A stretch of 64,000 nucleotides of DNA from Sphingobium yanoikuyae (GTDB lineage Bacteria > Pseudomonadota > Alphaproteobacteria > Sphingomonadales > Sphingomonadaceae). How positions within the stretch are numbered: position 1 is the first letter of the stretch; the number at the start of each line of letters is the position of its first letter. Below, one piece after another: positions 8,494 to 18,738 of the stretch. The DNA lies in contig NZ_CP053021.1 of NCBI RefSeq assembly GCF_013001025.1, positions 5,029,001-5,093,000 on the forward strand. The letters run 5' to 3'. Made by a program: the position numbers and the translations under genes. The notes under the pieces were generated by a model. That model saw only the letters and a list, made by a program, of their open reading frames with translations, had not been told where the DNA came from and ran no database searches.

Positions 8494-9105
8494 TCATCTG
8501 CTCCGCCTCTCGTTAAAATCCGCCAGTGCTGCGGGCCACTCTCCCTCGACTAGAGGCGCCAGGCTATCGAACCATGCGCGTGGGCGCAGCAGCGTCAGCC
8601 GATCACTGGCAAAGTTCAGGTCTGCCCAGTCCAAAGCGCGAAGTTCTTCATCCACGCCTCCCCAACCGCCAGATGCGATGACGACGTAACTTACCCTGCC
8701 GCTCTTGCAGGTCACGAGGGCCTCAACGGCTTTTCCGATCGGCTCGCCTTCAGCATCAACGACCGGCATGCCAGCGACGCTCGTCGCGGTAAAAAGACTC
8801 GGATAGAGGGAGCGCTGGCTTGCCTGGGCGGCGGATTTGCCGCCATCTTCATATGCGCGCTGCTTGCCAAGCCAGCGCCAGACGCCGATGAGATTGACGA
8901 GGGTTAGAAATCCGTTGGTGGCCAGCAGGTTTGCCTGTCCCGAAGAGAATCCCACTATCGACCAGGCGATCGATCCCAGGGTGAAGACCCCGAAACCCCA
9001 GCCGGTGACACGTGCGCCCAGATTGGCTGCGGTCATCATGGCCGCAATCATGGTGGCAGCAGGGGCAATCCAACCGGCGAGGTCTTCCAACTCGGGTAGC
9101 TCCAT
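8494..9105 (-). CDS. PRC-barrel domain membrane protein
   Basis: A 203-aa protein with three hydrophobic segments in the first ~85 residues (IAPAATMIAAMM, GFGVFTLGSIAWSIVGF, LTLVNLIGVWRWL). A cytoplasmic PRC-barrel-like domain follows at about residues 105-180 (GMPVVDAEGEPIGKAVEAL ... SYVVIASGGWGG). The function is unknown. PRC-barrel proteins of this type are common in stress regulons of sphingomonads and rhizobia. The longer frame starting at 9282 has an atypical N-terminus, so MELPELEDL at 9105 was chosen, though no strong ribosome site supports it. Confidence 0.8.
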   Translation of the reverse strand: MELPELEDLAGWIAPAATMIAAMMTAANLGARVTGWGFGVFTLGSIAWSIVGFSSGQANLLATNGFLTLVNLIGVWRWLGKQRAYEDGGKSAAQASQRSLYPSLFTATSVAGMPVVDAEGEPIGKAVEALVTCKSGRVSYVVIASGGWGGVDEELRALDWADLNFASDRLTLLRPRAWFDSLAPLVEGEWPAALADFNERRSR

Positions 9106-9591
9106 GATCAAAAGGTCAGAAGCGACTAATGCGAAGCGCTCTTGCTGGTGCCGGATCGAAGGCAGATTTCTCGGGTTGCCCTTTGCGCGCGTACGGCAAC
9201 AGCGCTTTAGCCCGAGCAAACGGGAAGCCAGCCTCCTAAGATTCTGTTGGGGCAGGGGGCCTTTAGTGATGGTCGCGATCAAAATGCCGGACCACCAGTG
9301 ACGGGGCGCCTAGTTTGCTGTTCCTGGCGCGCGATGACCCGAGCTATATGTCGGGTAGGTCCTGCACCCCAATGGTAGCCATCGTGAACGGATAATTGCC
9401 CACGCTTGGCGGTCGAACACATTTAGGCTGGCACCGCTGAAACGGAGTATGTCGACGACCGGTTCGCCTGATCCACGCTTGTGAAAAAACCATCGATGGA
9501 AGCGAGGACGTTCTGAACCGCCGAAGCGTCAAAGCGCATCGACGTGCTCAAGGCGAAGCTCGGTCTCGACTGAGCGCTTACGGTTCGTCTG
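9106..9591. other. Intergenic stretch, no convincing gene
   Basis: About 490 bp. Short frames exist on both strands but have no recognisable product. The final codons before 9572 (reading RIDVLKAKLGLD then stop on the plus strand) resemble the tail of a small gene, but no start or body can be supported, so this may be a decayed fragment. Confidence 0.5.
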
Positions 9592-10575
9592 TCAGCGAGT
9601 CAGATGGTCACGTGCGAGGCAAATGGTCACGACCCGTTCGCCGTCCCGCCATGCCTGTTCGATAGTGCCACCAAGTCCACGCATGGCTGCGCGCATCAGC
9701 TCTGTCCCGAAACCCTGATCGCCATTGTCGAAAGTGCCACCGCGTTCTCGCCAGGCGATGGTGACGTTTCCTTGCGTCATTGAGATATCAACCTGGAGCA
9801 GGCCGTCGGAATTGGAGAGCGCGCCATATTTGACGGCATTGGTGGCGAGTTCGTGCATGAGCAGCGCTAGTGACGTTGACGCGCCCGCGCCCACAGGCGC
9901 GTCGCACTGCGCGACGGTGATCTGACCCTCGTCGCGATAGGGCTCCAGGACTGCTCCAATCAGCTCGCTCAGCGCGGCACCGGAGCGTTCTTCGCCTGGA
10001 AGTCCGAGGACGAGTTGCTGCGCTGCGCCGAGCGCGATGATCCGGCTGCTCAGGTTATCGGCGAAGTCATCCACATCGTCGGCCCGTCGTCGGCCAACGC
10101 TGACCAGCCCCTGCACGATCGAGAGCAGGTTCTTGATGCGGTGATGCATCTCGCGGACCAGGAGCCGCTGGTCCTCGGCATGACGCAGCCGCTCGCCGAT
10201 ATCGCGCGCGATTTTAGACGCGCCGATAATCTCGCCTTCGGCGTTGCGCACCGGCGAAATGGTGACCTCGATATGGACGGGTTCGCCATCACTGCGGCGG
10301 CGCACCGTTTCGAACCGATCGACGCGTTCGCCGGCCCGCAGCTTGCCGATAATCTCGGCTTCTTCGTGGAGCCGGTCCTCAGGGATGATGAGCGTGATGG
10401 GCTGGCCGATGGCCTCGGCGGCGGAGAACCCGAACAGCTTCTCGGCTCCCGCATTCCAGCTGGTGATGACGCCGTCGAGCGTTTTGCTGAGGATCGCGTC
10501 GCCGGAATTGTCGACCACCGAGGAAAGCCACAAACCGGCGTCGAATTTGGGATCGTACATCGTCGAATGGCTCAT
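9592..10575 (-). CDS. PAS-domain sensor histidine kinase, HWE/HisKA_2 type
   Basis: A 327-aa protein without membrane segments. A PAS domain spans about residues 16-130 (DAILSKTLDGVITSWN, then GASKIARDIGERL). A HisKA_2/HWE dimerisation domain carries the phospho-accepting histidine in EMHHRIKNLL near residue 144. A degenerate HATPase follows (LLMHELATNAVKYGAL, then GGTFDNGDQGFGTELM). Kinases of this class feed the PhyR-NepR-EcfG general stress pathway in alphaproteobacteria, which fits the nearby EcfG promoter; that link is inference. No partner regulator is adjacent. GAGGGG lies just before the ATG. Confidence 0.9.
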   Translation of the reverse strand: MSHSTMYDPKFDAGLWLSSVVDNSGDAILSKTLDGVITSWNAGAEKLFGFSAAEAIGQPITLIIPEDRLHEEAEIIGKLRAGERVDRFETVRRRSDGEPVHIEVTISPVRNAEGEIIGASKIARDIGERLRHAEDQRLLVREMHHRIKNLLSIVQGLVSVGRRRADDVDDFADNLSSRIIALGAAQQLVLGLPGEERSGAALSELIGAVLEPYRDEGQITVAQCDAPVGAGASTSLALLMHELATNAVKYGALSNSDGLLQVDISMTQGNVTIAWRERGGTFDNGDQGFGTELMRAAMRGLGGTIEQAWRDGERVVTICLARDHLTR

Positions 10576-10916
10576 GTCCCCTCATTCCCGGAATGCCCAG
10601 TGGCCATTTGAAAGTCTCGTTGTGACGGCCCACGTACAGAGTCGCAGTGGCGAGCGTCGCGGGGACATTAAAAATTTCGGCGGATGACATCAACGCCTTC
10701 TGGCTGCTGATGTCGCGGTGCGCTAGCCATCCTGCTTGCTGCGCTTGCTTGTATGGGCGCCGAAGCGGCCTTTCGTGATCGTCCGATTTTCCCTCTAGCC
10801 GACTTGCGAGATCGTGCTCGCGAACGACTGCTTTGACCCAGGAGCCGCCTACCGATTTCGGCCGACAATATTGTGAAGCCCGGTCTTGCAGTAATGGCGC
10901 GGTCCTGAATGGGGCA
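10576..10916. other. Intergenic stretch, nothing recognised
   Basis: About 340 bp between the histidine kinase and the xthA remnant. I found no supported gene, RNA or repeat. The kinase promoter should lie in its left part. Confidence 0.5.
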
Positions 10917-11448
10917 TCAGGACCTTGGGGTACGGCGTCGAGCCTTGTTGTCGGAGAGCTCGACCCACACCGGCGCATGATCGCTCGACTTCTCCCAGCC
11001 CCGGACGTGAGTGTCGACCTGGGCATCGATGAGCCGGTCGCGCAGCAGTGGACTGAGCAACAGATGATCGATGCGCAGGCCCGCATTTCGGCCATAAGCG
11101 TTTCGGAAATAATCCCAAAAAGTGTAGATCGTCTCATCCGGATGGATAGTGCGAAGGGCATCCGTCCAGCCTTGATCGAGGAGCCGGAAGAATGCCGCCC
11201 GGACTTCGGGCGCGAACAAGGCGTCGTCGAGCCAGCGTTCGGGTTTGTAGACATCGCGCTCGGTCGGCATGACGTTGAAATCGCCGAGCATGATCACCGG
11301 AGCGCCCGATCGTAACAGCGCCGCCGCATGATCGATCAGCCGATCGAACCAACGCAGCTTGTAATCGAACTTCGGTCCGGGGCGCGGATTTCCGTTCGGC
11401 AGATAGAGGCCGGCGATCAGCACGCCGTTGACCGCCGCCTCCATATAG
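10917..11448 (-). pseudogene. xthA: Exodeoxyribonuclease III, 5'-truncated by IS21
   Basis: The remaining ~176 codons are the C-terminal two thirds of an XthA-type AP endonuclease/exonuclease III. They include PNGNPRPGPKFDYKL, the active-site LGDFNVMPTERDVY segment, RIDHLLLS and the terminal SDHAPVWVEL (Asp-His pair). Roughly the first 85-90 residues are absent and the frame meets the end of the IS21 element at 11448. No piece of the missing 5' end is found on the other side of the IS, so the loss is a deletion or rearrangement rather than a simple insertion. The product should be inactive because N-terminal catalytic residues are missing. Confidence 0.9.
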
Positions 11449-11476
11449 TGTTGATTTCCACTGAGAAGTGACCCGG
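11449..11476 (+). repeat. IS21 terminal inverted repeat, left
   Basis: A 28-bp end starting TGTTGATTTCCACTGAGAAG, identical in inverted form to 13912-13939. A partial repeat of the GAGAAGTGACCC part follows within 20 bp. Confidence 0.92.
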
Positions 11477-11507
11477 GTTTTCCATCGAGAAGTGACCCGT
11501 CTGCGGA

Positions 11508-12314
11508 TTATGTTTCGGGTGTCATGGGTGGGTCAACCCGTGGTTTTCTCCTTTGGGTTCTGGCCTGCTTGGCAGAGCTGTTTTTGAAGCGGAAGCTATC
11601 GTTGCCGGTCTCCAGGATGTGGCAGTGATGGGTAAGCCGATCGAGAAGCGCCGTGGTCATTTTGGCGTCGCCGAACACGGTGGCCCATTCGCTGAAGCTC
11701 AGGTTTGTGGTGATGATGACGCTGGTGCGCTCGTAGAGTTTGCTCAGTAGATGGAAGAGCAGCGCGCCACCTGAAGCACTGAACGGCAGATATCCAAGCT
11801 CATCCAGGATAACGAGATCGGAGTGCAGGAGGCGATTGGCGATCTGACCGGCCTTGCCCTGTGCTTTTTCCTGCTCGAGCGCATTGACCAGTTCGACCGT
11901 CGAGAAGAAGCGGACGCGCTTTCGATGATGTTCGATGGCCTGGATGCCCAGCGCCGTTGCCACATGGCTCTTGCCGGTGCCAGGACCGCCGACCAGCACG
12001 ATATTGTCGGCGATGTCGATGAAGTCGCAGCGATGCAACTGACGCACTAGAGCTTCATTGACCTCGCTACTGGTAAAGTCGAAGCCGGCCAGATCGCGAT
12101 AGACAGGGAAGCGCGCGATCTTGAGCTGATAGGCCACAGACCGAACCTCCCGTTCTGCTGTCTCGGCTTTGAGCAACTGGGAGAGGATCGGGATGGCGGC
12201 TTCGAAGGCTGGAGATCCCTGTTCCATGAGATCGGTGACGGCCTGCGCCATGCCATGCATCTTGAGGCTGCGGAGCATGACGACGATGGCGCCGCTGGCA
12301 GGGTCATGACGCAT
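11508..12314 (-). CDS. istB: IS21 helper ATPase IstB
   Basis: A 268-aa AAA+ ATPase that assists the IstA transposase in target handling. Walker A is [11 protein letters not shown] and Walker B is [13 protein letters not shown] DnaC-like sensor region follows ([11 protein letters not shown]). The ATG at 12314 has AAGGAG upstream and overlaps the istA stop by 11 bases. The tail is Lys/Arg-rich. Confidence 0.95.
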   Translation of the reverse strand: MRHDPASGAIVVMLRSLKMHGMAQAVTDLMEQGSPAFEAAIPILSQLLKAETAEREVRSVAYQLKIARFPVYRDLAGFDFTSSEVNEALVRQLHRCDFIDIADNIVLVGGPGTGKSHVATALGIQAIEHHRKRVRFFSTVELVNALEQEKAQGKAGQIANRLLHSDLVILDELGYLPFSASGGALLFHLLSKLYERTSVIITTNLSFSEWATVFGDAKMTTALLDRLTHHCHILETGNDSFRFKNSSAKQARTQRRKPRVDPPMTPET

Positions 12315-13827
12315 GACGCTTCTCCTTGCGCAGATCATCATAGCGTTCGACATTGGCCATCGGCTCGCTGACCAGTTTGAGCGCCTGGGGCGCCGTCACC
12401 GGCGGCGTGGAGATCGGTTTTCCGTCGACCAGCCTATAGAGCAGATTGAGGATATGGGTCTTGGTCGGAACGCCAGCCTCCAGCGCCATGGTGACCGCCG
12501 TCAGCACCAGTTGCTCATCATGATGAAGAACCAGCGCCAGTATTTCGACCATTTCCCTGTCGCCGCCGGGATTGCGCAACAGATGTCGCTGCAGACGCTG
12601 GAACGCATCGGGTAGCTCAAGGAAGGGCGCTCCGTTGCGCAGGGCGCCGGGTTTGCGCTGCACGACCGCCAGATAATGGCGCCAGTCATAAACCGTATGA
12701 CCTGGACCGTCGTGAGAGCGGTTGATGATGCGCTGATGTGCGCAGATTGGCTGCCCCTCGGCGACGACCTGGAAGCGATCAGGATAGACGCGCAGGCTGA
12801 CAGTGCGATTGGCGAAAGAGGCCGGTACGCTGTAGCGATTGCGCTCAAAGTGGATGAGGCAGGTCGGCGATACCCGTTTGCGATATTCCACAAAACCATC
12901 GAAGGGCCTGCCCGCAACCATCAGACACTCAGATTCATCGGCCCAGGCATTGGCAACCGACCCGGGTTCGATCCCGTGAGAGATGTCCTCCCATAACGCC
13001 TTGCAGCGCTCCTCCAGCCACAGGTTCAGCGCATCAAGGCTCTCGGCCTGCGGCGTGGGTTGCCACAGACGGTGCCGCGCATCCTGGACATTCTTCTCGA
13101 CCTGCCCCTTTTCCCATCCCGCAGCCGGGTTACAGAACTCGGCTTCGAACAGATAGTGGCTGACCATCGTCAGAAAGCGTGCGTTGACGGTGCGTTCCTT
13201 GCCACGCCCGACCTTGTCGACGGCCGTGCGCATATTGTCATAGATACCCCGGCGCGGCACGCCGCCCAGCACGCGGAAGGCGTGATTATGGGCGTCGAAC
13301 AGCATCTCATGGGTTTGCAGAAGGTAGGCGCGCACGATGAATGCCCGGCTGTAACTGAGCTTGAAGTGCGCGACCTGCAGCTTGGTCCGAACCCCGGCAA
13401 TGATTGCCCAGTCCTCACTCCAATCAAACTGGAAAGCTTCCCCCGGCGCGAACGACAGGGGCACGAATGTCCCACGCCCGCCAATCTGTTGCTGGCGCCG
13501 ATAATCTTCGCGCCAGTCCCGAGCAAAAGCGGCAACCCGGTTGTAGGATCCTTCATAACCCAGGCTCACCAGATCGGCGTGAAACTGCTTGATCGTGCGC
13601 TTCTGCTTGCGCGATCGGCCCATCTCGCGCCGCAGCCAGGCCGCCAGATGCTCAGCAAATGGATCCAGTTTGCTTGGTCGATCAGGCACCTTGAATCGCG
13701 GATCGATCGTCTCGGACCGCAAATATTTGCGGATCGTGTTGCGTGATAGTCCGGTGCGCCGCGCTATCTCCCGGATCGGTAGATGATCGCGAAAATGCCA
13801 GCGCCGGATAACGCTCAATAACGCCAT
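12304..13827 (-). CDS. istA: IS21 family transposase IstA
   Basis: A 507-aa DDE transposase. An N-terminal helix-turn-helix ([19 protein letters not shown]) precedes an rve-type catalytic core with D in FQFDWSED, D in [12 protein letters not shown], and E in [12 protein letters not shown]-terminal Mu-type beta-barrel-like domain follows ([21 protein letters not shown]). The frame is complete. ATG at 13827 has GGAG eight bases upstream and is preferred over GTG at 13836. Confidence 0.94.
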   Translation of the reverse strand: MALLSVIRRWHFRDHLPIREIARRTGLSRNTIRKYLRSETIDPRFKVPDRPSKLDPFAEHLAAWLRREMGRSRKQKRTIKQFHADLVSLGYEGSYNRVAAFARDWREDYRRQQQIGGRGTFVPLSFAPGEAFQFDWSEDWAIIAGVRTKLQVAHFKLSYSRAFIVRAYLLQTHEMLFDAHNHAFRVLGGVPRRGIYDNMRTAVDKVGRGKERTVNARFLTMVSHYLFEAEFCNPAAGWEKGQVEKNVQDARHRLWQPTPQAESLDALNLWLEERCKALWEDISHGIEPGSVANAWADESECLMVAGRPFDGFVEYRKRVSPTCLIHFERNRYSVPASFANRTVSLRVYPDRFQVVAEGQPICAHQRIINRSHDGPGHTVYDWRHYLAVVQRKPGALRNGAPFLELPDAFQRLQRHLLRNPGGDREMVEILALVLHHDEQLVLTAVTMALEAGVPTKTHILNLLYRLVDGKPISTPPVTAPQALKLVSEPMANVERYDDLRKEKRHAS

Positions 13828-13911
13828 GTCCAACACTCCATATACCCTCGCTTGCCAAAGCCAGGGACGAGTTCAACATGGGTCAATTCTTAGTGGAAAT
13901 TTACGCCCTAC

Positions 13912-13939
13912 CCGGGTCACTTCTCAGTGGAAATCAACA
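13912..13939 (-). repeat. IS21 terminal inverted repeat, right
   Basis: Inverted copy of 11449-11476. A second, less perfect motif (GGGTCAATTCTTAGTGGAAA) lies inside at 13880-13899. Confidence 0.92.
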
Positions 13940-15974
13940 CGCTCAGGTCACCAGCCAGCGGCATTTCATATTCGGCGGACGCCGATGCCGACCATTTCGG
14001 CGACAGCGGCACCCGATCGCCCTTGTTGCCGATGGTGCCTGCAGACACGACGTCAGCCGGGAGGTCCTCTTCCAGCTTGGAGTCGACATAGGTCACATTG
14101 CCCATCAGGCTGAGCCCGGTCACCGGCTTGATCGTGGTATTGAACTCGACGCCGTTGGACGAGGTCTTGCCGGCATTGATGGTATAGGCAAAGGCGCCGG
14201 GCGCGCTGGCCGAGAGCTGCTGGTTCTTCCAGTCGACATGATAGCCGGTCAGGTCGAAGAAGATGGCGCGATCGAGCAGATAGCCCTTCACGCCGATTTC
14301 GTAGCTCCACAGGCTGTCCGGATTATAGGTGCCGGGAAAGACGACGCCGGCTTCCTGCGCAAGCGAGGTGGCGGTGTTGACGCCGCCCAGGCGGAAGCCC
14401 GATGCCGCGCGGGCGTAGAGGCTGATATCGTTCGTCGCCTGCCACAACAGCGCGGCATTATAGCTGGTCTTGCTGTTGCTGCCCTTGCTGTCGCCGGTGA
14501 CACTGGGCGTCGTCACATTGCCGAAAACGAAGTCCGGGAACACGGTCTGCAGGTTGGTGACGACGTCATGGATGTCGGCGGAGAAATAGCGCAGGCCCAG
14601 CGTCGCGGTCAGCGTGTCGACGATCTTGTAGTCGGCCTGGCCGTAGAAGGCATATTGGTCGATCACGCGCCTGTTGTTGGTGCCGAATTCATAGACGCTG
14701 TTGCCGCGGCCGGGGTTGGCGAAGCCATTGTCGTGGCAGTCGTCATAGCTGAAGCAGACGGGAATCCCGTCGGGCGCCTGAATGGCGTTGGTCTGGTACA
14801 GGCTGTTGCTATGCTCATAATAGGCGCCGGCCACGATCTGAAGCGGGCCGCCGAACTTGGACGAGAAGCGCAGTTCCGCGTTATAGTCCTTGAACCACAT
14901 GCGCGGCACGAAGCTGAGCGGGGCGTTGACGCCGAAATTGATGTTGGTCGGCGTCGAATCCTTGGCGTTCAGCACCTGCTGGTTGCTGTAGCTGCCATTG
15001 GCGATGATCGAGCCAAAGCCCAGATCATAGTCGGCCGTCAGCGAATAGAGGTCGTAATTGTCCGAATAGAGTTCGACCGTTGGCGAAGTGTTGAGATAGG
15101 GGCCATTGGCTTCCTGGAACGCCTGACTGCCATCGACATCGATCTGCTGATGGGTTGCCGATGCGAGCAGCGAGAAATCCTCGCTGGGCTTGAACAGCAT
15201 CTGGCCACGCACGCCGCGAACGAACTGGTCATTGTTGTTCGTGCGCATCCGGCCCTTGATCGTCTGGTCGATGTAGCCGCCGCCGATCTCCGTCCAGCCG
15301 GTGACCCGAATGCCGAGCACATCCTTGACGATCGGTGCGTTGATCGTGACGCTCGCTTCACCATAGGTGTTGCCGCTCTTGACGCTGGCGCCGACGATCT
15401 CGGCCGATCCGCCCCATGTGTCGAGGTCCGGCTTGCGGGTGATGACGCGCAGGGTGCCGCTCATCGAACTGGTGCCGAACAGCGTCCCCTGCGGTCCCTT
15501 CAGCACCTCGACATGGTCGATGTCATGGAGGCGGATGCCGGGTTTGCCATCGCCCAGAATGTTGCCGCCGACACCGCCCAGAACGGCGGATTCATCGAGA
15601 TAGAGGGCGGTCGTGGCGCCGACATTGGAATCGATGCCGCGCAGCACGATCTTGGTCTGGGCCGCGCCGAAGCTCTGGATGTTCACGGAAGGGTCGAGAT
15701 TGCGCAGATCCGCGATGCTGGTGACGTGATTGCGTTCCAGCGTTTCACCCGAAAAGGCGGAGATCGCGAGCGGCGTATCCTTGATCGACATGTCGGCACG
15801 GCGCGTCCCGGTGACGATGATCTCGCCCCCGGCGGCGGCATTTGCCGAAGTCGGACTGGAAACGACGTCTTGCGCATGTGCGGAGATCGAAATGGCGAGC
15901 GCAGGCAAGGCGATCGACGTCAGGGCGACGCCGTTCGCAGCGCGGCGCAGGTGCCCGCGAAGAAACTGACTCAT
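13917..15974 (-). pseudogene. TonB-dependent receptor, 3'-truncated by IS21
   Basis: An outer-membrane receptor. A signal peptide (RRAANGVALTSIALPALAIS...AHAQ) is followed by a TonB-box-like EIIVTGTRR. A plug domain holds SIADLRNLDPSVNIQS and VEVLKGPQGTLFG (about residues 60-190), and a long beta-barrel follows. The native sequence ends about residue 678 at the IS border (13940). The frame then runs six codons into the IS end (ISTEK and stop). The last barrel strands and C-terminal aromatic residue needed for outer-membrane assembly are missing, so it is probably non-functional. Upstream is operator 16102-16112, shared with the GntR regulon, so it was likely the uptake receptor of that pathway. 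The start at 15974 follows AAAGGG. Confidence 0.88.
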
Positions 15975-16101
15975 GTTTAACCCTTTGCGTTCTGGAAACT
16001 CCTCCATCGTCCCTGCTGCTGAACATGCACGTCGCCTTGTGGCGATCTGGTGCTACCGCTCGCGAGTCGTGAAGCGCTCGAAAGTCGATGTTATGGTGTG
16101 A

Positions 16102-16112
16102 TTGTCATACAA
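16102..16112. promoter_or_regulatory. Predicted GntR operator (TonB receptor promoter)
   Basis: TTGTCATACAA, one of the recurring 11-bp palindromic boxes (TTGT-N3-ACAA) of this region. It lies 128 bp upstream of the TonB receptor start and 110 bp before the MFS gene. Confidence 0.7.
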
Positions 16113-16221
16113 AGTTTTTGGCTTTGCAAGCGGGAAACTTTGGCCTGTTTTCCGTGGCGTGAAAGATTTTGACAAAATGAATCAAGGGACTTGCCAACAG
16201 CCTGCAAACTCGATTGTCTGA

Positions 16222-16232
16222 TTGTATGACAA
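16222..16232. promoter_or_regulatory. Predicted GntR operator overlapping the MFS start
   Basis: TTGTATGACAA. The ATG inside this box is in frame with the MFS gene, so the operator overlaps its probable start codon. Extended form TGTCTGA-TTG-TATGACA resembles the site at 36866. Confidence 0.65.
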
Positions 16233-17581
16233 GTTCATATGCCGATTCTGCGCCCCCTCTCATGGGCCAATCCGAAACGTCTTGGCCAGAGCGCACGGCT
16301 GCCAACTGGGCGCTGCTGCTGCTGTTGCTCGCCTACATGCTGTCCTTCATCGATCGTATCATTCTCTCGATCCTGATCCGGCCGATTTCGGCCGATCTGC
16401 ATTTGAGCGACATGCAGTTCGCGCTGGTCGGGGGCGTGGCATTTTCGCTCTTCTATGTCAGCGTCGGCCTGCCGATCGGCTGGCTGGCGGACAGGATGCC
16501 CCGCCGCCTGATCGTGGCGGCCGGCATTGCACTGTGGAGCCTGTGTACCGTGGCGTCCGGACTGGCCAGCAGCTTTGGCTGGCTGTTCCTGGCGCGCGTC
16601 GGCGTGGGCATTGGCGAGGCGGCCTTGTCACCGGCGGCCTATTCGCTGATCGCGGATTATTTCCCTCCCGCCAAGCGGGGGCGTGCGGTTGCCATTTACA
16701 CATTGGGCGTGTCCCTCGGGTCGAGCGTGGCCTATTTGCTGGGCGGGTTGCTGATCGGCTTCACCGCCACGCATGGCGCGGTCGAACTGCCGCTGTTCGG
16801 TGCATTGGCGCCATGGCGCTTCGTGTTCGTGGCGGTGGGCGTGCCGGGGCTGTTCATGGCTCTATTGACGTTGACCATGCGCGAACCCGCAAGGCGCAGC
16901 ATGCCGGGCGGCGCAATTGAGGAGGGGATCGGCTTCCTGGCCTTTCTGAAGGCCCGCCGCAGCGTCTCCCTCGCCTATATATTGGGCTATAGCTTCATCA
17001 ACCTGCCCTTTGCCGGCTTCATCCTGTGGGGACCGGCGCTGTTCGACCGGTTGCACGGCATGGGCCCCCGCGAGTTGAGCCTGCCGCTGGCGCTGATCTT
17101 CCTGGTGCCCACGACCCTGGGGCAGTGGTTCGGCGCGCTGGTCACGGATCGCGCGCTGGCCAGGGGGCATGGCGATGCTGCGTTCCGCACCGGGGCTGCC
17201 TGTGCGCTGCTGCTGGTGCCGGTGGCGATCGCGATGCCGCTGTTGACCAATGCCACCGCTGCGCTGATCGCGCTGGCGCTACTGGTCTTTCAGGTCTGCG
17301 CCTCGGTCGGCCATCATGCGGTGGTGGCCGCGTCGGTGGCGCCGAACCGGCTGCGGGGCCTCTATATCGCGCTGTTCTTCTTTGTTCAGAATGTGATGGG
17401 GCAGGCGATCATCGCCCTGATCACCGCATTCCTGACCGACCATATATTCGGCAATCCCGCCAGTATCGGGCGGTCGATGGCCATTGTCGGCGGCATCGGT
17501 GCGGCTGGCGGCTTCGTCGCCCTGCTGGCCGGACGCGGCGCGCTGCGCCAGGCCTCGCCGGCGGTTTCTCAGCATCCATAA
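16226..17581 (+). CDS. MFS transporter
   Basis: A 451-aa inner-membrane major facilitator carrier with 12 predicted helices. The motif-A-like loop GWLADRMPRRLIV falls between helices 2 and 3, and an N-terminal SFIDRIILSILIRPI segment resembles the spinster/hexuronate-type MFS branch. It probably imports the substrate of the GntR-controlled pathway. It begins a plus-strand operon with the LLM monooxygenase (24 nt gap) and an alpha/beta hydrolase. The start is uncertain: ATG at 16226 lies within an operator and has no clear ribosome site, and ATG at 16262 is the alternative. Confidence 0.85.
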   Translation: MTSSYADSAPPLMGQSETSWPERTAANWALLLLLLAYMLSFIDRIILSILIRPISADLHLSDMQFALVGGVAFSLFYVSVGLPIGWLADRMPRRLIVAAGIALWSLCTVASGLASSFGWLFLARVGVGIGEAALSPAAYSLIADYFPPAKRGRAVAIYTLGVSLGSSVAYLLGGLLIGFTATHGAVELPLFGALAPWRFVFVAVGVPGLFMALLTLTMREPARRSMPGGAIEEGIGFLAFLKARRSVSLAYILGYSFINLPFAGFILWGPALFDRLHGMGPRELSLPLALIFLVPTTLGQWFGALVTDRALARGHGDAAFRTGAACALLLVPVAIAMPLLTNATAALIALALLVFQVCASVGHHAVVAASVAPNRLRGLYIALFFFVQNVMGQAIIALITAFLTDHIFGNPASIGRSMAIVGGIGAAGGFVALLAGRGALRQASPAVSQHP

Positions 17582-17605
17582 TCTTCACAAAGACCGGGGA
17601 AGCAT

Positions 17606-18727
17606 ATGAAGTTTGGTTTCTTCAACCTGATGCCGTGGCCGCACTATCCCGAGCCGCCGCGCGTCTATCCCACGCCCAACAAGGATTATGATCCGGTTGT
17701 CGGGCAACAGCTCTATCATGACTATATCGACCTGCTGGTCCATGCGGAGGCCTGCGGATTCGACTGGGTGGCGTGCAACGAGCATCATTTCAGCCCCTAT
17801 GGCACCATGGCCAACTGCAACCTGATCGGATCGATCCTAGCGCGCGAGACCAAGACGATCGGCCTGGCCATGGTTGGCAACCTGCTGCCGCTGTCCAACC
17901 CGATCCGGGTGGCAGAGGAATATGCGATGATTGACGTGATGAGCGGCGGTCGCCTGATCGCCGGCTTCATGCGCGGCGTACCGCACGAATATATCGCCTA
18001 TAATTCGCCGCCGGGGGAATCGCGCTCGCGCCAGAAGGAAGCGGCCGAACTGATCATGAAATGCTGGTCGGAGCCCGAGCCGTTCGGCTGGGAAGGCGAG
18101 CATTTCCAGTTCCGCTCCATTTCGATCTGGCCGCGCCCGATCCAGCAGCCGCCGCGCGTGCTGATGTCGGCGAGCAACGAGGAATCGGCGGTCTTCGCCG
18201 CGCAGAGCCGGGCGATCATGGCGATGGGTCTGATTTCCGACATGAAGCTGGCGCGCGCCAATGTCGACATCTATCGCCAGACCGCGAACGAGGCGGGCTG
18301 GGATCCGGCGGACGACCAGGTCCTGATGGGGGCCAGCACCTGCATCTGCGAGACCGACGAGGAAGCGCATGAGGTGTTCGCCCGCGCGCTCGACTATTTC
18401 CACGGTACGCTGATGAAGCCGACCTATGACGCGCTGAAGCTGGTGTTGCAGGCGGGCTATTTCAACAAGCAGAAGGCCGGCGCCAGCTATGACAGCCGGC
18501 TGGACAAGGTTGCCGCCAAGAAGACCATCCAGGAGATGATCGACGCCGGTTCGATCTTCTGCGGCAGCCCCAAGAGCGTCGTCGAGCAGATCAAGCGCTT
18601 CAAGTCCGAACTGGGCTGTGGCGGCATCAATATGAGCATGCAGATCGGCAACCTGCCGGTCGCGACGGTGCGCAAGGGCATGGACCTGTTCCGTGACCAG
18701 GTGCTGCCGCAGGTCCGCGATCTGTAA
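17606..18727 (+). CDS. LLM-class flavin-dependent monooxygenase
   Basis: A 373-aa bacterial-luciferase-like TIM-barrel protein (MKFGFFNLMPWPHYPEP; VACNEHHFSPYG; VAEEYAMIDVMSGGRL; ASNEESAVFAAQ). Family members use reduced FMN and O2 to oxygenate or cleave aldehydes, ketones, amines or sulfonates. The flavin reductase partner is not adjacent. The substrate cannot be read from the sequence. It follows the MFS gene and precedes an alpha/beta hydrolase by 11 nt, suggesting that the hydrolase acts on its product (for example a Baeyer-Villiger ester), which is inference. Confidence 0.9.
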   Translation: MKFGFFNLMPWPHYPEPPRVYPTPNKDYDPVVGQQLYHDYIDLLVHAEACGFDWVACNEHHFSPYGTMANCNLIGSILARETKTIGLAMVGNLLPLSNPIRVAEEYAMIDVMSGGRLIAGFMRGVPHEYIAYNSPPGESRSRQKEAAELIMKCWSEPEPFGWEGEHFQFRSISIWPRPIQQPPRVLMSASNEESAVFAAQSRAIMAMGLISDMKLARANVDIYRQTANEAGWDPADDQVLMGASTCICETDEEAHEVFARALDYFHGTLMKPTYDALKLVLQAGYFNKQKAGASYDSRLDKVAAKKTIQEMIDAGSIFCGSPKSVVEQIKRFKSELGCGGINMSMQIGNLPVATVRKGMDLFRDQVLPQVRDL

Positions 18728-18738
18728 GGGGGAATGTC

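Larger units (their letters stand above)
11449..13939 (-). mobile_element. IS21-family insertion sequence (istA-istB)
   Basis: A 2491-bp element bounded by 28-bp perfect terminal inverted repeats beginning TGTTGATTTCCACTGAGAAG. Further inside each end is a second related copy of the GAGAAGTGACCC or GGGTCA...AGTGGAAAT motif, as expected for multiple transposase sites in IS21. istA and istB are open and overlapping. The bases outside the two ends (CCATATAG and CGCTCAGG) do not match, so no target duplication is present. Both neighbours are truncated genes. Confidence 0.95.

Noticed and set aside
13878..15980. A 700-codon plus-strand frame opposite the TonB receptor
   Set aside because: It is an antisense shadow: the minus strand has a signal peptide, plug and barrel motifs, while the plus frame has low-complexity, Arg/Asp/Gly-rich sequence without any domain.
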